Positions 10,877 to 22,440 are shown, counted from the stretch's first letter. The stretch: 64,000 nt of DNA from Closterium sp. Naga37s-1 (GCA_947471745.1 CANJKZ010000932.1:1054001-1118000); one strand, 5' to 3'. Notes: generated from the letters alone by a model not told the origin. Made by a program: numbers and translations.

Positions 10877-12868
10877 TCAAGAACTAAGCAAGTGAGGCAC
10901 AGTATGTACAAGGCCTAGAACAGTACAGAAACGCTGATGATCACAAGGCTGAAGTGCCTTGGTGAAAACATCAGCAGTGTTGGCCCGAGAGGTCACGTAA
11001 GCAAGACGAAGCTGACCACGCTGCTGCAGCTCTCGAGCATGGAAGTAAAACAGAGCGATGTGCTTCGTTCTGTGCTCCAGTCTGTGCTCCAAACACAAGG
11101 CAATCATGGCCTTGTTGTCGACGTACAGCACTGGAGGAGAACGAGGCGGCTCTCCCAGGTCGGTCAGCAAGTAGGTGAGCCAGCGTAACTCCTGTGCAGC
11201 CATGGCCCCTGCGTAGATCTCAGCCTCACAACTGGAGTTGAGAACAGAAGACAAGCGGGTAGACCGCCAGAAAATAGAGCCGGAACCAAGGCTGAAGGTG
11301 TAACCCTGCGATGACCGCCGCGTAGCCAAGTCGTCAACCCAGGAAGCGTCTGCGTGACCAGTGAGGACAACTCGAGCCCGTCCTCCAAGCACGAGCCCCA
11401 TGCCCGACGTACTGCACAAGTAGCGCAACACCCTCTTAGCTGCATCCATATGCTCCTTCCTGTGTCTGCCAGGAGCGACATAGCGTGCTAGAATGCTAAG
11501 AGGGTAGGCAAGGTCAGGTCGAGTGCAGGTCATCAGGTACATGAGGCAGCCCACAAGCTCTGGATACGGGCCACTCGACTCTACGGACTCGTCCGAAGGT
11601 GGAGCTGAGAGCGAGTGACCGGTAGACAGAGGAGTGGACTGTAGCGAGGAGTACGTGAAGCCGAAGTGCTGAAGGACCTGCTGCACCATGTGTGACTGAG
11701 TCAAGGTAATGGTGCGCTGTGCTCTGTCCCGGGTGATCCGCAAGCCAAGATAGCTTGTCAGCTCACCAAGGCCTGTGCACGTGTGTCTCTTCTGCAGCTC
11801 CGACTTCATGTGGGCGAGTGCCTCAGTGTCAGCAGTAGCAAAGACCAAGTCGTATACGTACACGAGAACGTAGAACGGCGGCAGAGTGGTGTCGGTGCGT
11901 AGAAACAGCGACGGGTCAGCAGTGGAAGGAGCAAAACCAAGAGCAGAAAGAGTCGTCCTCAGCGTGTCGTGCCACTCACGGGGTGCCTGGCGGAGACCGT
12001 AGAGTGGCTGCCGGAGGCTCCACTGGGTACTAGCAGGAAACGACCCAGTGAAGCCAGGTGGGCGGCGCAGCCAGATCTCCTCGTGCAGGCTGCCCTGTAG
12101 GAAGGCTGTGCTGAAGTCAAGCGAGTGTAGCTCGTAGTCACGCTGAGCAGCGACGTGCAGCAGCACCCGAAGAGTGGTCATCTTCGGGGTAGGGGAGAAG
12201 GTCTGGAAGAAGTCAACTCCCTGTCGCTGACTGAAGCCTCGTGCAACGTAACGCGCCTTGAAGACAGGCGGAGAACCCGGCGGCCGCTTCACCCTGAAAA
12301 TCCACATGCCACTGACGATGTTCGCCCCAGACGGGGGAACCTCGTCGACGTAGGTGCCTGTGGACTTCCACGAAGCCATCTTTGTGTCCATGGCTGTCTG
12401 CCACTGAGAGGAGTAGGGACCCTCTATCGCCTCTGCGTAAGAGCGCGGGGTCGGGATGTCTGGTGCATCCGGGTCTCCCTCAGGGGCAAGCAGCATGGAC
12501 ACGAGATGAGGTAAAGCAGCGGCAAAGCACTCAAACTCCTCCTGTCTGTCCTCAAGGACGTCCATGCCAAGAGCACACTCACCCCCGACGGACGGAGGAC
12601 AGACAGACGCAGACTCAGACTCAGCAACAAGACTAGTGGCGTAGTCTAGACGACAGGCGGAAGCAAAGTCAACAAGCTCAGCAACGAGAGAAGACGCTGC
12701 AGTGGACTCAAACGAAGGGTCAGTGACAGCAGTGGCCAGAAAGCGCGTGACGGTAGGACTAGCAGCTCGAAGGGAGTCAGACTCCGGGTCCGGACCGTCA
12801 GGAAGAGAGGACGCAAGAGGAGACGGCAGAGGGACGCGCTGTGAAGCAGTGGAAGGACGCAGAGTCAT
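10877..12868 (-). CDS. Copia B reverse transcriptase and RNase H, catalytic mutant
   Basis: Open for 663 codons, the longest clean block of element B. It starts in the linker and contains MWIFRVKRPPGSPP, DFSTAFLQGSLHEEIW, YGLRQAPREW and the full RNase H (TGHADASWVDD, CEAEIYAGAMAAQEL, ANTADVFTKAL). The metal-binding RT motif reads YVYD in FYVLVYVYDLVF instead of YVDD, so the second catalytic aspartate is replaced by tyrosine. This should abolish polymerisation. No native start codon is expected here because the region belongs to a longer polyprotein. Confidence 0.9.
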   Translation of the reverse strand: MTLRPSTASQRVPLPSPLASSLPDGPDPESDSLRAASPTVTRFLATAVTDPSFESTAASSLVAELVDFASACRLDYATSLVAESESASVCPPSVGGECALGMDVLEDRQEEFECFAAALPHLVSMLLAPEGDPDAPDIPTPRSYAEAIEGPYSSQWQTAMDTKMASWKSTGTYVDEVPPSGANIVSGMWIFRVKRPPGSPPVFKARYVARGFSQRQGVDFFQTFSPTPKMTTLRVLLHVAAQRDYELHSLDFSTAFLQGSLHEEIWLRRPPGFTGSFPASTQWSLRQPLYGLRQAPREWHDTLRTTLSALGFAPSTADPSLFLRTDTTLPPFYVLVYVYDLVFATADTEALAHMKSELQKRHTCTGLGELTSYLGLRITRDRAQRTITLTQSHMVQQVLQHFGFTYSSLQSTPLSTGHSLSAPPSDESVESSGPYPELVGCLMYLMTCTRPDLAYPLSILARYVAPGRHRKEHMDAAKRVLRYLCSTSGMGLVLGGRARVVLTGHADASWVDDLATRRSSQGYTFSLGSGSIFWRSTRLSSVLNSSCEAEIYAGAMAAQELRWLTYLLTDLGEPPRSPPVLYVDNKAMIALCLEHRLEHRTKHIALFYFHARELQQRGQLRLAYVTSRANTADVFTKALQPCDHQRFCTVLGLVHTVPHLLSS

Positions 12869-13189
12869 AGAGTGAGTGCCGGGGACAGGAGGAGGACGCT
12901 GACGCGGAACACGACGACCAGTGCGAACAGCGCGAATAGGCGACTCAGGACAAGACTCAAATGACTCAGGACGAGACTCAGGTGACCCAGGACGAGACTC
13001 AGGCTCACGACGCTCCGTAAGACCTCTAGTCGGTCCAGAGTAAGGAGAAGGACCAGGCAGTGGAGAGGCTGGCTGTAACTGCGACTGTGACTGGACAGGC
13101 GGTGGACTCAGTAAAGGAGGAGTAGTACCAATAGAAGGCGGGAGACCAAGAACCTGCTGAAGGAGCGGAACGTAGTACGGCCGCGGCCG

Positions 13190-14620
13190 TGCAGCGCCTC
13201 CAGAAACAGCAGAGACAGCACCAGTACCCTCAGCTCCAGGGTCTCCAGCTACAACTCTTGCAACACCACCAGCTCCAGTACCTCCAACAGCTCCAGCTCC
13301 AGCAGCACCTCCAGTACCAACAGCTCCAGTACCGGCAGCTCCAACTCCTGCAGCACCACCAGTCCCAGCAGCTCCAGTACCTCCAGTACGAGCACCTCCG
13401 GGACCAGCTGCTCCAGCACCTCCAGCAGCTCCAACACCAGCAGGACCTCCAACAGCGCCAGTACCTCCAGCACCAGCACCTCCAGGACCAGCGGCTCCAG
13501 CAGCTCCAGTACCAGCATTACCTCCAGCAGCTCCAGCTCCAGAAGCACCTCCAGCAGCAGGCCCCGTAGCTCCAGCAGCACGGCTACAGCGCCTAGCGTA
13601 CCACTCACGTAGCTGCTGCGGAGAGAGGGGCTTCCGCCGCGACGAGACACCCGGAGGACCTCCGGACTCAGCACGCTAAGGCTCAGCACCCCCAGACGCA
13701 GCACCCCCAGGCGCAGCACCCCCAGGCTCCACATGCTCAGGCTCAGCACCCCCAGGCTCCGCACCCTCAGGCTCAGCACCCCCAGGCTCCGCACCCTCAG
13801 GCTCAGCAACCCCAGGCCCAGCACCCCCAGTCCCCGCACCTGCAGGCTCAGCACCTCTAGCAGCACCAGAGTCGACAGCTACCTCGACAGGCTCGACAGG
13901 GTCTACCTGGGACACACCTGAGGGAGCAGGACCCTGAGGAGGGAGGGGGTCTACCTGAGGAGCACTTGGTGCCAGGAAGAGTGGCGGGGGGGGGAGAGGG
14001 GCAGTGCGGTAGGGAAAGAGACGGTAGTATGATACCGATTCGTCAAACGTGACGTCCTGTGAGGACAAAACACGACGCGAGGTGGGGTGGTAAAACTGCC
14101 ACCCAGGTGCGTCAGGGGGGAAGCCAAGGAAGACGCAGGGAACGGCACGGGAGGACAGCTTGTCCGCGGAAGCATCGCGGACAAAAGCTCGAGATCCCCA
14201 GACACGGAACACAGACGCATCGCCAACCTTCCCCGTCCACCGCAGAGTAGGTGGGGTCTCCGGCAAGGAGACACGAGGCTGAAGGTTTATCTGATGCGCA
14301 GCGTACTGAACCGCGAACGGCCACAGAAAATGGGGAGCAGCCGCATGGATCATGGACGTACGAGCGACGTCCATGACCATGCCAATGCGGCGCTCAGCAA
14401 TCCCATTTTGCTGTGGGGAGGCCAGAAGCATGAACATCTGGCGGATGCCCTCCGCACGACAGAAAGCCCTCAGAAGGTCGGAGGAAAAATCACCACCTCT
14501 GTCTGAGTGCAGACGCAGAACAGGAAGGTCCGAGCCGAAACTCTCGCTGAGCTGGCGACGGGTACCGCGGATCCAGTTGATCAACACCTCAGTGACCTCA
14601 CCCTTGCGGCGCAAGGGGAA
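13190..14620 (-). pseudogene. Copia B: integrase C-terminal part and collagen-like linker
   Basis: Integrase sequence from FPLRRKGEVTEVLINWIRG through HSDRGGDFSSDLL and NGIAERRIGMVMD (catalytic Asp and Glu) is open to about 13676. A Gly/Ala/Glu/Pro-rich linker then runs in a shifted frame to about 13190. The integrase N-terminal half lies beyond element C at 17114 onward, and the join falls at the C insertion site (GACTG). Confidence 0.8.
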
Positions 14621-14629
14621 GACTGTGTC

Positions 14630-16793
14630 TGCTGGTGGTCGTGCTGGAGCTGGAGCTGCTGGAGGTACTGGAGCTGGTGGTGCTGCTGGAGTTGGAGCTG
14701 ACGCTGGGGGTACTGGTGTTGTCCCTGCTGGTTCTGGAGGTGCTGCGCGGCCGCGGCCGTACTTTGTTCCACGTCCGCGTCCTCCTGCAGTCCCGGGCAT
14801 GCATCAGATGGCACTGCGTCCTTCCACTGCGCCACAGCGTCTCCCTTTGCCGTCTCCTCCAGAGTCCTCTCTTCCTGCTCTTGCTGACCCGGCGTCTGAC
14901 TCCCTTCGTGCTGCCAGTCCTACTGTCACCCGTTTCCTAGCCACTGTTGTCACTGACCCTTCCTTTGAGTCCACTGCTGCGTCTGCCTTAGTTACCGAGC
15001 TTGTCGACTTCGCTGCTCACTGTCGTCTAGACTACGCCGCTAGTCTTGTTGCTGAGTCTGCGTCTGTCTGTCCTCCGTCCGTCGGGGGTGAGTGTGCTCT
15101 TAGCACGGACGTCCTTGAGGACCGACAGGAGGAGTTCCAGTGTTTTGCTGCTGCTTTACCTCATCTCGTGTCCACGCTGCTTGCCCCTGAGGGAGACCCG
15201 GATGCACCAGACATCCCGACCCCGCGCTCTTACGCAGAGGCGATAGAGGGTCCTTACTCCTCTCAGTGGCAGGCAGCCATGGATGCCGAGATGGCTTCCT
15301 GGAAGTCCACAGGCACCTACGTCGACGAGGTTCCCCCACCTGGGGCGAACATCGTCAGTGGCATGTGGATTTTCAGGGTGAAGCGGCCGCCGGGTTCTCC
15401 GCCTGTCTTCAAGGCGCGTTACGTGGCTCGAAGTTTCAGTCAGCGGCAGGGAGTTGACTACTTTCAGACCTTCTCCCCGACCCCGAAGATGACCACTCTT
15501 CAGGTTCTGCTGCACGTTGCTGCTCAGCGTGACTACGAGCTTCACTCCCTTGACTTCAGCACTGCTTTCCTACAGGGCAGTCTGCACGAGGAGATCTGGC
15601 TGCGCCGCCCACCTGGCTTCACTGGGTCGTTTCCTCCTGGTACCCAGTGGAGCCTCCGGCGGCCAGTCTACGGTCTCCGCCAGGCGCCACGTGAGTGGCA
15701 CGACACACTGAGGACTACGCTTGCGGCTCTTGGGTTTGCTCCTTCCACTGCTGACCCGTCGCTGTTTCTTCGCACCGACACTTTGCTGCCGCCGTTCTAC
15801 ATCCTCGTGTACGTCGACGACTTGGTGTTTGCTACAGCTGACACTGCTGGACTCGCCCACGTGAAGTCCGAGCTGCAGAAGAGACACACGTGCACAAACC
15901 TGGGTGAACTGCGCAGCTATCTTGGCTTGCAGATCACCCGGGACAGAGCACGGCGCACCATTACCCTGACTCAGTCACACATGGTGCAGCAGGTCCTTCA
16001 GCGCTTCGACTTCACGTACTCCTCGCCTCAGGCCACTCCTCTGTCTACTCGCCACTCGCTCTCAGCTCTGCCTTCGGATGAGTCCGTAGAGCCGAGTGGC
16101 CCGTACCCAGAGCTTGTTGGCTGCCTCATGTACCTGATGACCTGCACTCGACCTGACCTAGCATACCCTCTGAGCATCTTGGCACGCTATGTTGCTCCTG
16201 GGAGACACCGACCAGAGCACATGGCTGCAGCGAAGAGGGTGTTGCGCTACTTGTGCAGTACTTCGGGCTTGGGGCTAGTGCTTGGAGGGCGGAGTCCAGT
16301 GGTCCTCACTGGTCACGCAGACGCGTCTTGGGTTGACGACCTGGCTACGCAGCGGTCGTCACAGGGTTACACCTTCAGCCTTGGTTCCGGCTCTGTTTCG
16401 TGGCGGTCTACTCGCTCGTCTTCTGTTCTCAGCTCCAGCTGTGAGGCTGAGATCTACGCAGGGGCCATGGCTGCACAGGAGTTACGCTGGCTCACCTACC
16501 TGCTGACTGACCTGGGAGAGCCGCCTCGTTCTCCTCCAGTTCTGTACGTAGACAACAAGGCTATGCTGGCCTTGTGTCGGGAGCACATACTGGAGCACAG
16601 AACGAAGCACATTGCTCTTCGCTACTTCCTTGCTCGTGAGCTGCAGCAGCGTGGTCAGCTGCGCCTTGCTTACGTGGCCATTCAGGCCAACACTGCTGAT
16701 ATCTTTACCAAGGCACTTCAGCCTTGTGATCATCAGCGCTTCTGTACTATGCTAGGTCTTGTGCCTACTTGGCCTCACTTGCTTACCTCTTGA
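14630..16793 (+). CDS. Copia C linker, reverse transcriptase and RNase H
   Basis: An open frame runs through C (its first in-frame ATG at 14352 lies in antisense element B sequence and is not real). The linker (AGAGAAGGTGAGGAAG type) is followed by MWIFRVKRPPGSPP, DFSTAFLQGSLHEEIW, the catalytic YVDD in FYILVYVDDLVFATAD, and a complete RNase H ending ANTADIFTKALQPCDHQRF before the stop at 16791-16793. The enzyme core looks undamaged, but promoter, gag and integrase are gone. Confidence 0.85.
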
Positions 16794-16996
16794 CTTTCCT
16801 TGTACTGTGATCTATATATACCTGCACTTGCTTGTTTACCTTTATATATGAACTTACATGTGAACTGGCCTTGTGGCCTTTGAACCGGTGCTCGGAATGT
16901 GTGGTGACGTTGTGATCCACCCTGAGCTTGCTTTGCTTTGCTTTGCTTGACTGGTCTTGTGACCCCTAGCTCTCCCCCACTTTGCCTATGGGGGTG
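16794..16996 (+). promoter_or_regulatory. 3' UTR and polypurine tract of Copia C
   Basis: In the sense direction it shows GGCC-TTGT-GGCC near 16869-16880, GGTC-TTGT-GACC near 16952-16963, and the polypurine run CCTATGGGGGTG directly before the LTR. These are the same elements seen in A, B, E, F, G and H. Confidence 0.65.
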
Positions 16997-17113
16997 TGTC
17001 AGATATATATGCCTTAGCCTATGTAGGCTGTAGTGGGGTAGACACTAAGGGGTACAGGTTTCATATTTGTATCTCACACTTTCCTAGTTCATTCATTCCT
17101 GTTGATTATCACA
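16997..17113 (+). repeat. 3' LTR of Copia C
   Basis: 117 bp, TGTCAGATAT...TTATCACA, followed by the TSD GACTG. Confidence 0.85.
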
Positions 17114-17986
17114 GACTGTGGTGTAACGCGAGTAGTCGTCAACGACCAGCAGGAAGTAACGCTCGTGACCCTGTCCACGGACACGGGCTGGGCCCCACAC
17201 GTCCATGTGAAGAGTCTGCTGGGGAGCCTCTATCGGAGGGAACGTGGAGGAGTGAGGAGCGGCGCGCTGCCGGCCCTCGACACAAGGAACACAGGTAGGG
17301 GCAAGCCCCGGAGGAAGGGGAGGGAGGGACCGGGGGAGACCAGAGACAAGGGTACGGGAGGCCATACCTCGAAGACGAGGCAGGGAGGGGTGACCAAGGC
17401 GGTGGTGCCAAAGTAGAGTCTCGTGTGACAGAGGACGACACGAGCAGGGGGCCTACACTGGACTGGACCTGGACGCGGCAGAAAACACCTGACCAGACGC
17501 GGCTACCTGACCAGACGCAGGAACCGGAGGAGACGCAGTAGTCAGTGTGTACAGACTCGACCCAGGCCGACGGGTGAACGTGGCCAGGTGGCGGCCCGTC
17601 CGAGAGCAAGTGCAGTGGGTCACACGCTGACCTCCAGGGGTGAACTGGTCAACCCACGCGTCCTGGAGGTCAGCTCCACTCACCAAGATCGTAGAGAACG
17701 AGGGGAGGTGGAGTCCCGACAGCAAGCCCGATGGGGCCGCAGGGCACGGTAGAACCGTGGAAGAGTGCGCAAGGACTGGGCCCCCAGAGGGGTCAGCCAG
17801 GGAGACTGCGACAGGCTGACTGAGCGGCGTGAGTGTGGTGCTGTCGCGAAAGAAGGAGCGCGAAGCACCAGAGTCAAGTGTGAAAGTGTGCAAGGCCTCA
17901 GTAGGTTCTAGTAACAGAGAGAGAAAACTCACCAGCACCTGGAGCAGCAGACTCACCAGTACCTGGAGCAGCAGACTCAATAGCAC
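17114..17986 (-). pseudogene. Copia B: protease and integrase N-terminal half (broken)
   Basis: Protease: HTFTLDSGASRSFFRD near 17880. Integrase N-terminal region with PTCVPCVEG and HMDVWGPARV (first catalytic Asp) reaches DDYSRYTTV, where element C interrupts. Blocks 17986-17453, 17609-17139 and 17365-17093 are in different frames, so several indels have occurred. Confidence 0.75.
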
Positions 17987-18181
17987 CTAGAGCAGCAGCC
18001 ACAATGCCCGGGTCGGGGGGAACACACAGGTAGCAGTCACCCTCAGCACTATCAGTCACAGCATACATGGCAGCAAGGATAGCATCGAAATCAAGTTCAA
18101 AGATTGCAACATTCTGCCTAAGCAGATCCCCCCAGCGAGGGAGCTCAACAGCGTCAGGAAACTGGGCGCGCCAGGCGTCAG

Positions 18182-19379
18182 TCAGGTGACCGAAGCTGCG
18201 CTGCGTAGTGTGTGGCAGCCCGCACGTCTCCCCACGGCGCCCGCCGGTGCGAAGAACGTAAGTGCAAGGACCAACACCCCCAGACCTCCCACGCCCAGCG
18301 TACCACTCACGAAGCTGCTGGGCCGACGGGGTCTCACGGGAACGCGGCTGCTGCTGGCGCTGGCTACCACCAAGGCCTCCACGCTGCGCGGCTGCACCTC
18401 GACCAGCACCACTGCCGCCGCCACCTCCACCACCGCTGCCACTGCCTCCACCTCCGCTGTCGCTGCCTCCACCACCCCCACCGCCGCCACCGAAGCCCCC
18501 ACCCCCGCCACCACCCCCACCTCCACCGCCACCCCCTCCGCCTCCTCCACCGCCTCCACCGCTGCCCCCACCGTCCCCTCCACCACCCTTGCCCCCCTTG
18601 CCCCTGCTGTTGCGGTGCCTCCCACTAGGAGCAGACGCAGTCCCGACCTCCTCAGTGCCAACGAGGTTGACAGCAGCAGCAGAAGCAACGGAGGGGAGAA
18701 GGGGGACAGGGGAACACCCCTCAAAGAAAGGGGCGCGAGGGTCGCCACGAGAAGCACCTACAGCAACGATACTCCTCAGCTGCAGTAAGGCGCTCCTCTA
18801 GCAGGTCGACGGTGAGCTCGGTGGGGCAAAGGGAGAGAAAGTGGTCCCTGACTGAAGCAAGGGAGTCAGGGAGGCGGGTGACTAGGTAGTAAAGGGTGAT
18901 GTACATAGGGGGGGGGGGTTCTTGGCACAGAACTCAGTGGGAAGCGCAGCACGGTAGCGGGCGTCACTAGTGCGGAGGTGGGTAATGAGGTCAGCGACTG
19001 TGGCAAAGGCGGCAAGGTCAGGGAACAGGTACGGCAGCATGAGGCGGCTGAGGGCAGCAGTGGCAGGGGAGGAGTAGCGCGCTACGACAGCGTCATACAA
19101 AGACTGAGCAGTCTTGTACTGGCCAAAGTGCGCGTGCTCAGCAGACGGCAGGTGACTACAAACAGCAAGGCGAGCAACAGCGTCACGAGTGGTCCACTGC
19201 GAGCGAACCGTACTGTCAGCAGTGGTAGTAGGTGCAGTAGAGACACCGGACATGTGATCGAAAAGGGATACCCCGTCCCTAGAGTCACACTGAAGAAAGA
19301 GCTGCAGGTCGTCAACCCACACGTCAAAGTCAACCGCACGCCCCTCAGCATCAAAGGTAAGAACAGTAGGGCTAGCCAT
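18182..19379 (-). pseudogene. Copia B gag (frameshifted)
   Basis: Starts at 19379 with MASPTVLTFDAEGRAVDFDV and the gag motif DVWVDDLQLFL, continues through ARYSSPATAALSRLMLPYLF, and is broken by an indel in the G run near 18910. A Gly-rich tract (18400-18600) and remnants of the Cys/His cluster follow in other frames. It matches the gag of elements A and E. Confidence 0.8.
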
Positions 19380-20283
19380 AGCGGCAGTAGCAGTAGGAGC
19401 AGCAGTAGCAGCAGTGGCATCAGAAGCAACAGAAATAGCAGGAGCAGCGTAGGCAGGGCAGTGCGGCTCAGTAGGGCAGCGCGGCTCGGCAGGGTGGCGC
19501 GGATCGGCAGGGCGGCACGGCTCGGTAGGGCGGCGCGGCTCAGCTCCTGGCGGCGCGGCGCGGCAGGGCGGCGCGGGTGCTTACTAGGGGCGGGTGCAGG
19601 GCAGGGCCGCAGTTGGCGGTTAGGTCAGGGCCGCAACTGGAGCGGCAGCAGGGTAGGGCCGCGACAGGGCGGCTGCAGGGCAGGGCCACGGCGGGTGGCG
19701 AAGGCAAGGCCGCGACTAGCGGCGAAGGCAGGGCCGCAACGGGCCAGCGACGGGCCAGCGACGGGCGGCGACGGGCCGGCGACGGGCGGCTACGGGCCGG
19801 GACGGGCCGGCGACGGGCCGGGACGGGTCGGGACGGGCCAGCGACGGGCGGCGAAGGCAGGGCCGCGACAGGGCGGCTGCAGGGCAGGGCCGCAGCAGGC
19901 GGCGAAGGCAGGGCCGCGACGGGCGGCGACGGGCTAGCGACGGGCTGCGACGGGCCCGGACGGGCCGGGACGGGCCAGCGACGGGCGGCGAAGGCAGGGC
20001 CGCGACGGGCGAGCGAAGGCAGGGCCGCGACAGGGCGGCTGCAGGGCAGGGCCGCAGCAGGCGGCGAAGGCAGGGCCGCGACGGGCGGCGACGGGCTAGC
20101 GACGGGCTGCGACGGGCCCGGACGGGCCGGGACGGGCCAGCGACGGGCGGCGAAGGCAGGGCCGCGACGGGCGAGCGAAGGCAGGGCCGCGATTTGCAGA
20201 GAAGGCAGGCGCGAGGCGCGCTTCGAGCAGGGTAGGAAAAAATTCGTGGTGGGCCCTAAAAAAACGTTCCCACGAGGGAACCT
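19380..20283 (-). repeat. GC-rich minisatellite leader of Copia B
   Basis: Degenerate short repeats built on GGCAGGGCCGCGACGGGC and GGGCGGCGACGGGC lie between primer site and gag, including two nearly identical blocks of about 190 bp (about 19855-20040 and 20020-20190). The open frames across it are compositional. At its primer-site end are GGGCCC (20251-20256) and the stem GTTCCC-ACGA-GGGAAC (20266-20281). Confidence 0.75.
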
Positions 20284-20297
20284 GCTCAGAATACCAT

Positions 20298-20409
20298 GTC
20301 AGAATAGTGAAGGAAGGAATGACTGAACAAGCAAGCAGGTGGGTAAAAGTAGCAAACCCAAAACTACCCCACTACAGCCTCGACAGACTAGAGCATATAA
20401 GTTTGACAC
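20298..20409 (-). repeat. Right (5') LTR of Copia B
   Basis: 112 bp; a shorter version of 10517-10647, lacking about 20 bp that include the right arm of the internal inverted repeat. The primer site beside it (20286-20297) carries an altered TGGTATTCTGAG. Confidence 0.9.
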
Positions 20410-21645
20410 TAGCCAGCGGGGGCGCTCAGCCTCGTCACCAAACTGTGCGCGCCAAGCGTCGTCAAGGCGGGAGAAGCAGCGGTGCTGTGTGTGAAACTTC
20501 CCGCCTGTCTGACAAGCGCGGTCACCTGTGCGAATGACATACGAGCAGCGAACACTACCCCCAGATGCCCCACGCTGAGCAAACCACTCACAAAGCTGCT
20601 GGGGCGTAGGGGTCTCGCTCCGACGCTGCTGCTGCTGCCTCTGGCCACTGCCAGAACCTCCCCTCTGAACATCTCCACCCCGACCGCCACCACTGCCGCC
20701 GCCACCACTCCCTTTGCTGCCACCACCGCCACCACCACTCCCACCGCTGCCACCACCGCCGCCACCGACGCCCCCACTCCCGCCACCACTCCCACCGCCA
20801 CCTCCGCCACCTCCACCGCCTCCACCACCACCACCCCCCCTGCCACCTCCACCACTCTTTCCTCCCTTGCCCTTGCCACTGCGGCGCTTTCCACTAGGAG
20901 CAGAAGCAGTCCCGAACTCCTCAGTACCAAGGATGTCAACAGCAGCAGCAGAAGCGTAGGAGGGGGCAAGGGGGGAGGGGGAACACCCCTCAAAGAAAGG
21001 TGTGCGAGGAGTGCCACGAGCAGCACCTACAGCAACTATGCTAGTCTCAGCTGCAAGGAGGTGCTTCTCGAGCAGGTCGAAAGTGAGGTCAGCGGGGTCA
21101 AGTGCGAGAAAGTGGTCCCTGACTGCGCGAAGAGAGTCAGGGAGGCGGCTGACTATGATGTACATCGGGGGTGGGTTCTTGTCTAGGAACTCGGCTTTGA
21201 GGGCAGCGTGGTAGCGATTGTCGCTAGTGCGAAGGTGGGTGATGAGGTCCTCGACTGTGGCAAAGGCTGATAGCTCGGGAAAAAGGTAGGGCAGTATAAG
21301 GCGGCCGAGAGCATCAGAGGCAGGGGAAGAGTAACGAGCGACTACAACATCGTACTGGGCTTTATCAGTATTGTGCTGGCCAAAGTGAGCGCCTTCGGCT
21401 AACGGCAAGTGATTGCGAACGGCAAAGCGAGCAGCAGCGTCACGGGTAAGCCACTGTGATCGAGTCGCACTATCAGCTGTGTCGGGAGGGGTGAGAGAGG
21501 CTCCAAACGTGTGGTCAAGCAACGAAATGCTGTCTCTAGAATCGCTCAATAGGTACAGCTGTAAGTCATCGAGCCACGTATCGAACTGGATTGGATGGCC
21601 CTCATGATCTAATGTGAGAACGCTGAGAGTAGCCACAGCGGGCAT
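20410..21645 (-). pseudogene. Copia A gag (cut by element B)
   Basis: Open from 21645. The gag core includes FDTWLDDLQLYLLSDSRDS, ARYSSPASDALGRLILPYLF and LLEKHLLAAETSIVAVGAA. A polyglycine tract of about 100 residues follows, then TPQQLCEWFAQRGASGG and the Cys/His cluster starting CSYVIRTGDRACQTGG, in which the second cysteine of relatives is displaced. The frame ends artificially inside the LTR of element B and continues in element A at 10511. Confidence 0.85.
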
Positions 21646-22296
21646 AGCAGGGTGGCGCGTGACGAGCAGGGGAGCACGCAGGCAACAAGACGGCGTGACG
21701 GTTAGGGCGGCGCGCGGGCACTAGGGAAGTGCGCGTAGGCAGATCAGGGCGACGCGGCGGCCAGCAGGGCGGCGCGCGGGCAGGGCAGGGCAGCGCGGCA
21801 GCTAACAGGGTGGAGCGTGGGCAGGGCAGGGCGGCGCGGCGGCCAGCAGAGCGGCGCGCGGGCAGGGCAGGGCAGCGCGGCGGCCAGCAGGGTGGCGCTC
21901 GGGTAGGGCAGGGCGGCGCGACGGCCAGCAGGTCGGCGCGCGGGCAGGGCAGGGCGGCGCGGCAGGCGGCAGGGCGGCGCGCAGGCAGGGCAGGGCGGTG
22001 CGGCAGGCGGCAGGGCAGGGCGCGGGCAGGGCAGGACGGCGCGCGGCCAGCAGGGCGGCGCGCGGGCAGGGAAGGGCGGCGCGACGCGCAGGGCAGGGCG
22101 ACGCGCGGCGAGCAGGGCGGCGTGACGCGTAGGGCAGGGTGGCGCGCAGCAAGCAAGGCGGCGTGACGGGCAGGGCAGGGCTGCGCACAGCCAGCAGGGC
22201 AGCGCGACAGGCAGGGCAGCGCGACTAGTGGGGTAGGGCGCTACGGGCAGCGAACTAATCGGTGGGCCCTAGAAAAATGGTCCTGGAATAGGACCT
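21646..22296 (-). repeat. GC-rich minisatellite leader of Copia A
   Basis: Repeats of the type GGGCAGGGCAGGGCGGCGCG lie between gag and primer site. At the primer-site end are GGGCCC (22264-22269) and the stem GGTCCT-GGAAT-AGGACC (22279-22295). Confidence 0.75.
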
Positions 22297-22308
22297 GCTC
22301 TGATACCA
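22297..22308 (-). promoter_or_regulatory. Primer binding site of Copia A
   Basis: The complement reads TGGTATCAGAGC, an unaltered initiator Met-tRNA site, adjoining the LTR at 22309. Confidence 0.85.
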
Positions 22309-22440
22309 TGTTAGAATCTAGACGAGGGAATGATTGCATTGAGAAGAAAGTTGGTACAAGTACTAACCCTAATTGGGTTGTACCCTTTATGGGCTACCCC
22401 ACTACAGCCTACACAATATAAACATTATAACAGTTTGACA
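22309..22440 (-). repeat. Right (5') LTR of Copia A
   Basis: 132 bp, TGTTAGAATC...CAGTTTGACA, with the internal inverted repeat around GGTACAAG...TTGTACCC. Confidence 0.9.

Larger units (their letters stand above)
14626..17113 (+). mobile_element. Copia element C, 5'-deleted, opposite orientation, TSD GACTG
   Basis: The duplication GACTG is at 14621-14625 and 17114-17118. The right end is a normal 3' LTR (16997-17113). The left end keeps only TGTC and then runs straight into the integrase-RT linker. The element therefore inserted with both ends, and later lost almost all of its 5' LTR, leader, gag, protease and integrase. Confidence 0.9.
10517..20409 (-). mobile_element. Copia element B (holds element C), TSD CTAGC
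   Basis: LTRs at 10517-10647 and 20298-20409; the 5-bp duplication CTAGC lies at 10512-10516 and 20410-20414. It is inserted in the gag end of element A. Net length without C is about 7.4 kb. Minus-strand order: LTR, altered primer site, GC-rich leader, gag, protease, integrase, linker, RT, RNase H, LTR. The gag and integrase frames are broken, and the RT catalytic motif reads YVYD. Confidence 0.95.
5513..22440 (-). mobile_element. Copia element A (disrupted by nested B)
   Basis: Minus strand: right LTR 22309-22440, primer site 22297-22308, GC-rich leader, gag 21645-20410, then element B, then rest of gag, protease, integrase, linker, RT and RNase H (10516-5850), 3' UTR and left LTR 5513-5619. 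Net length without B and its extra TSD is about 7.03 kb. It is inserted in a non-LTR fragment whose two halves flank it. The left LTR lacks its first 25 bp, so no clean TSD is visible. Coding parts carry at least three stops and one frameshift, so it is dead as a protein source. Confidence 0.9.

Noticed and set aside
18186..18801. Pro-rich and Thr/Ala-rich plus-strand frames
   Set aside because: Antisense of the polyglycine tail of element B gag.
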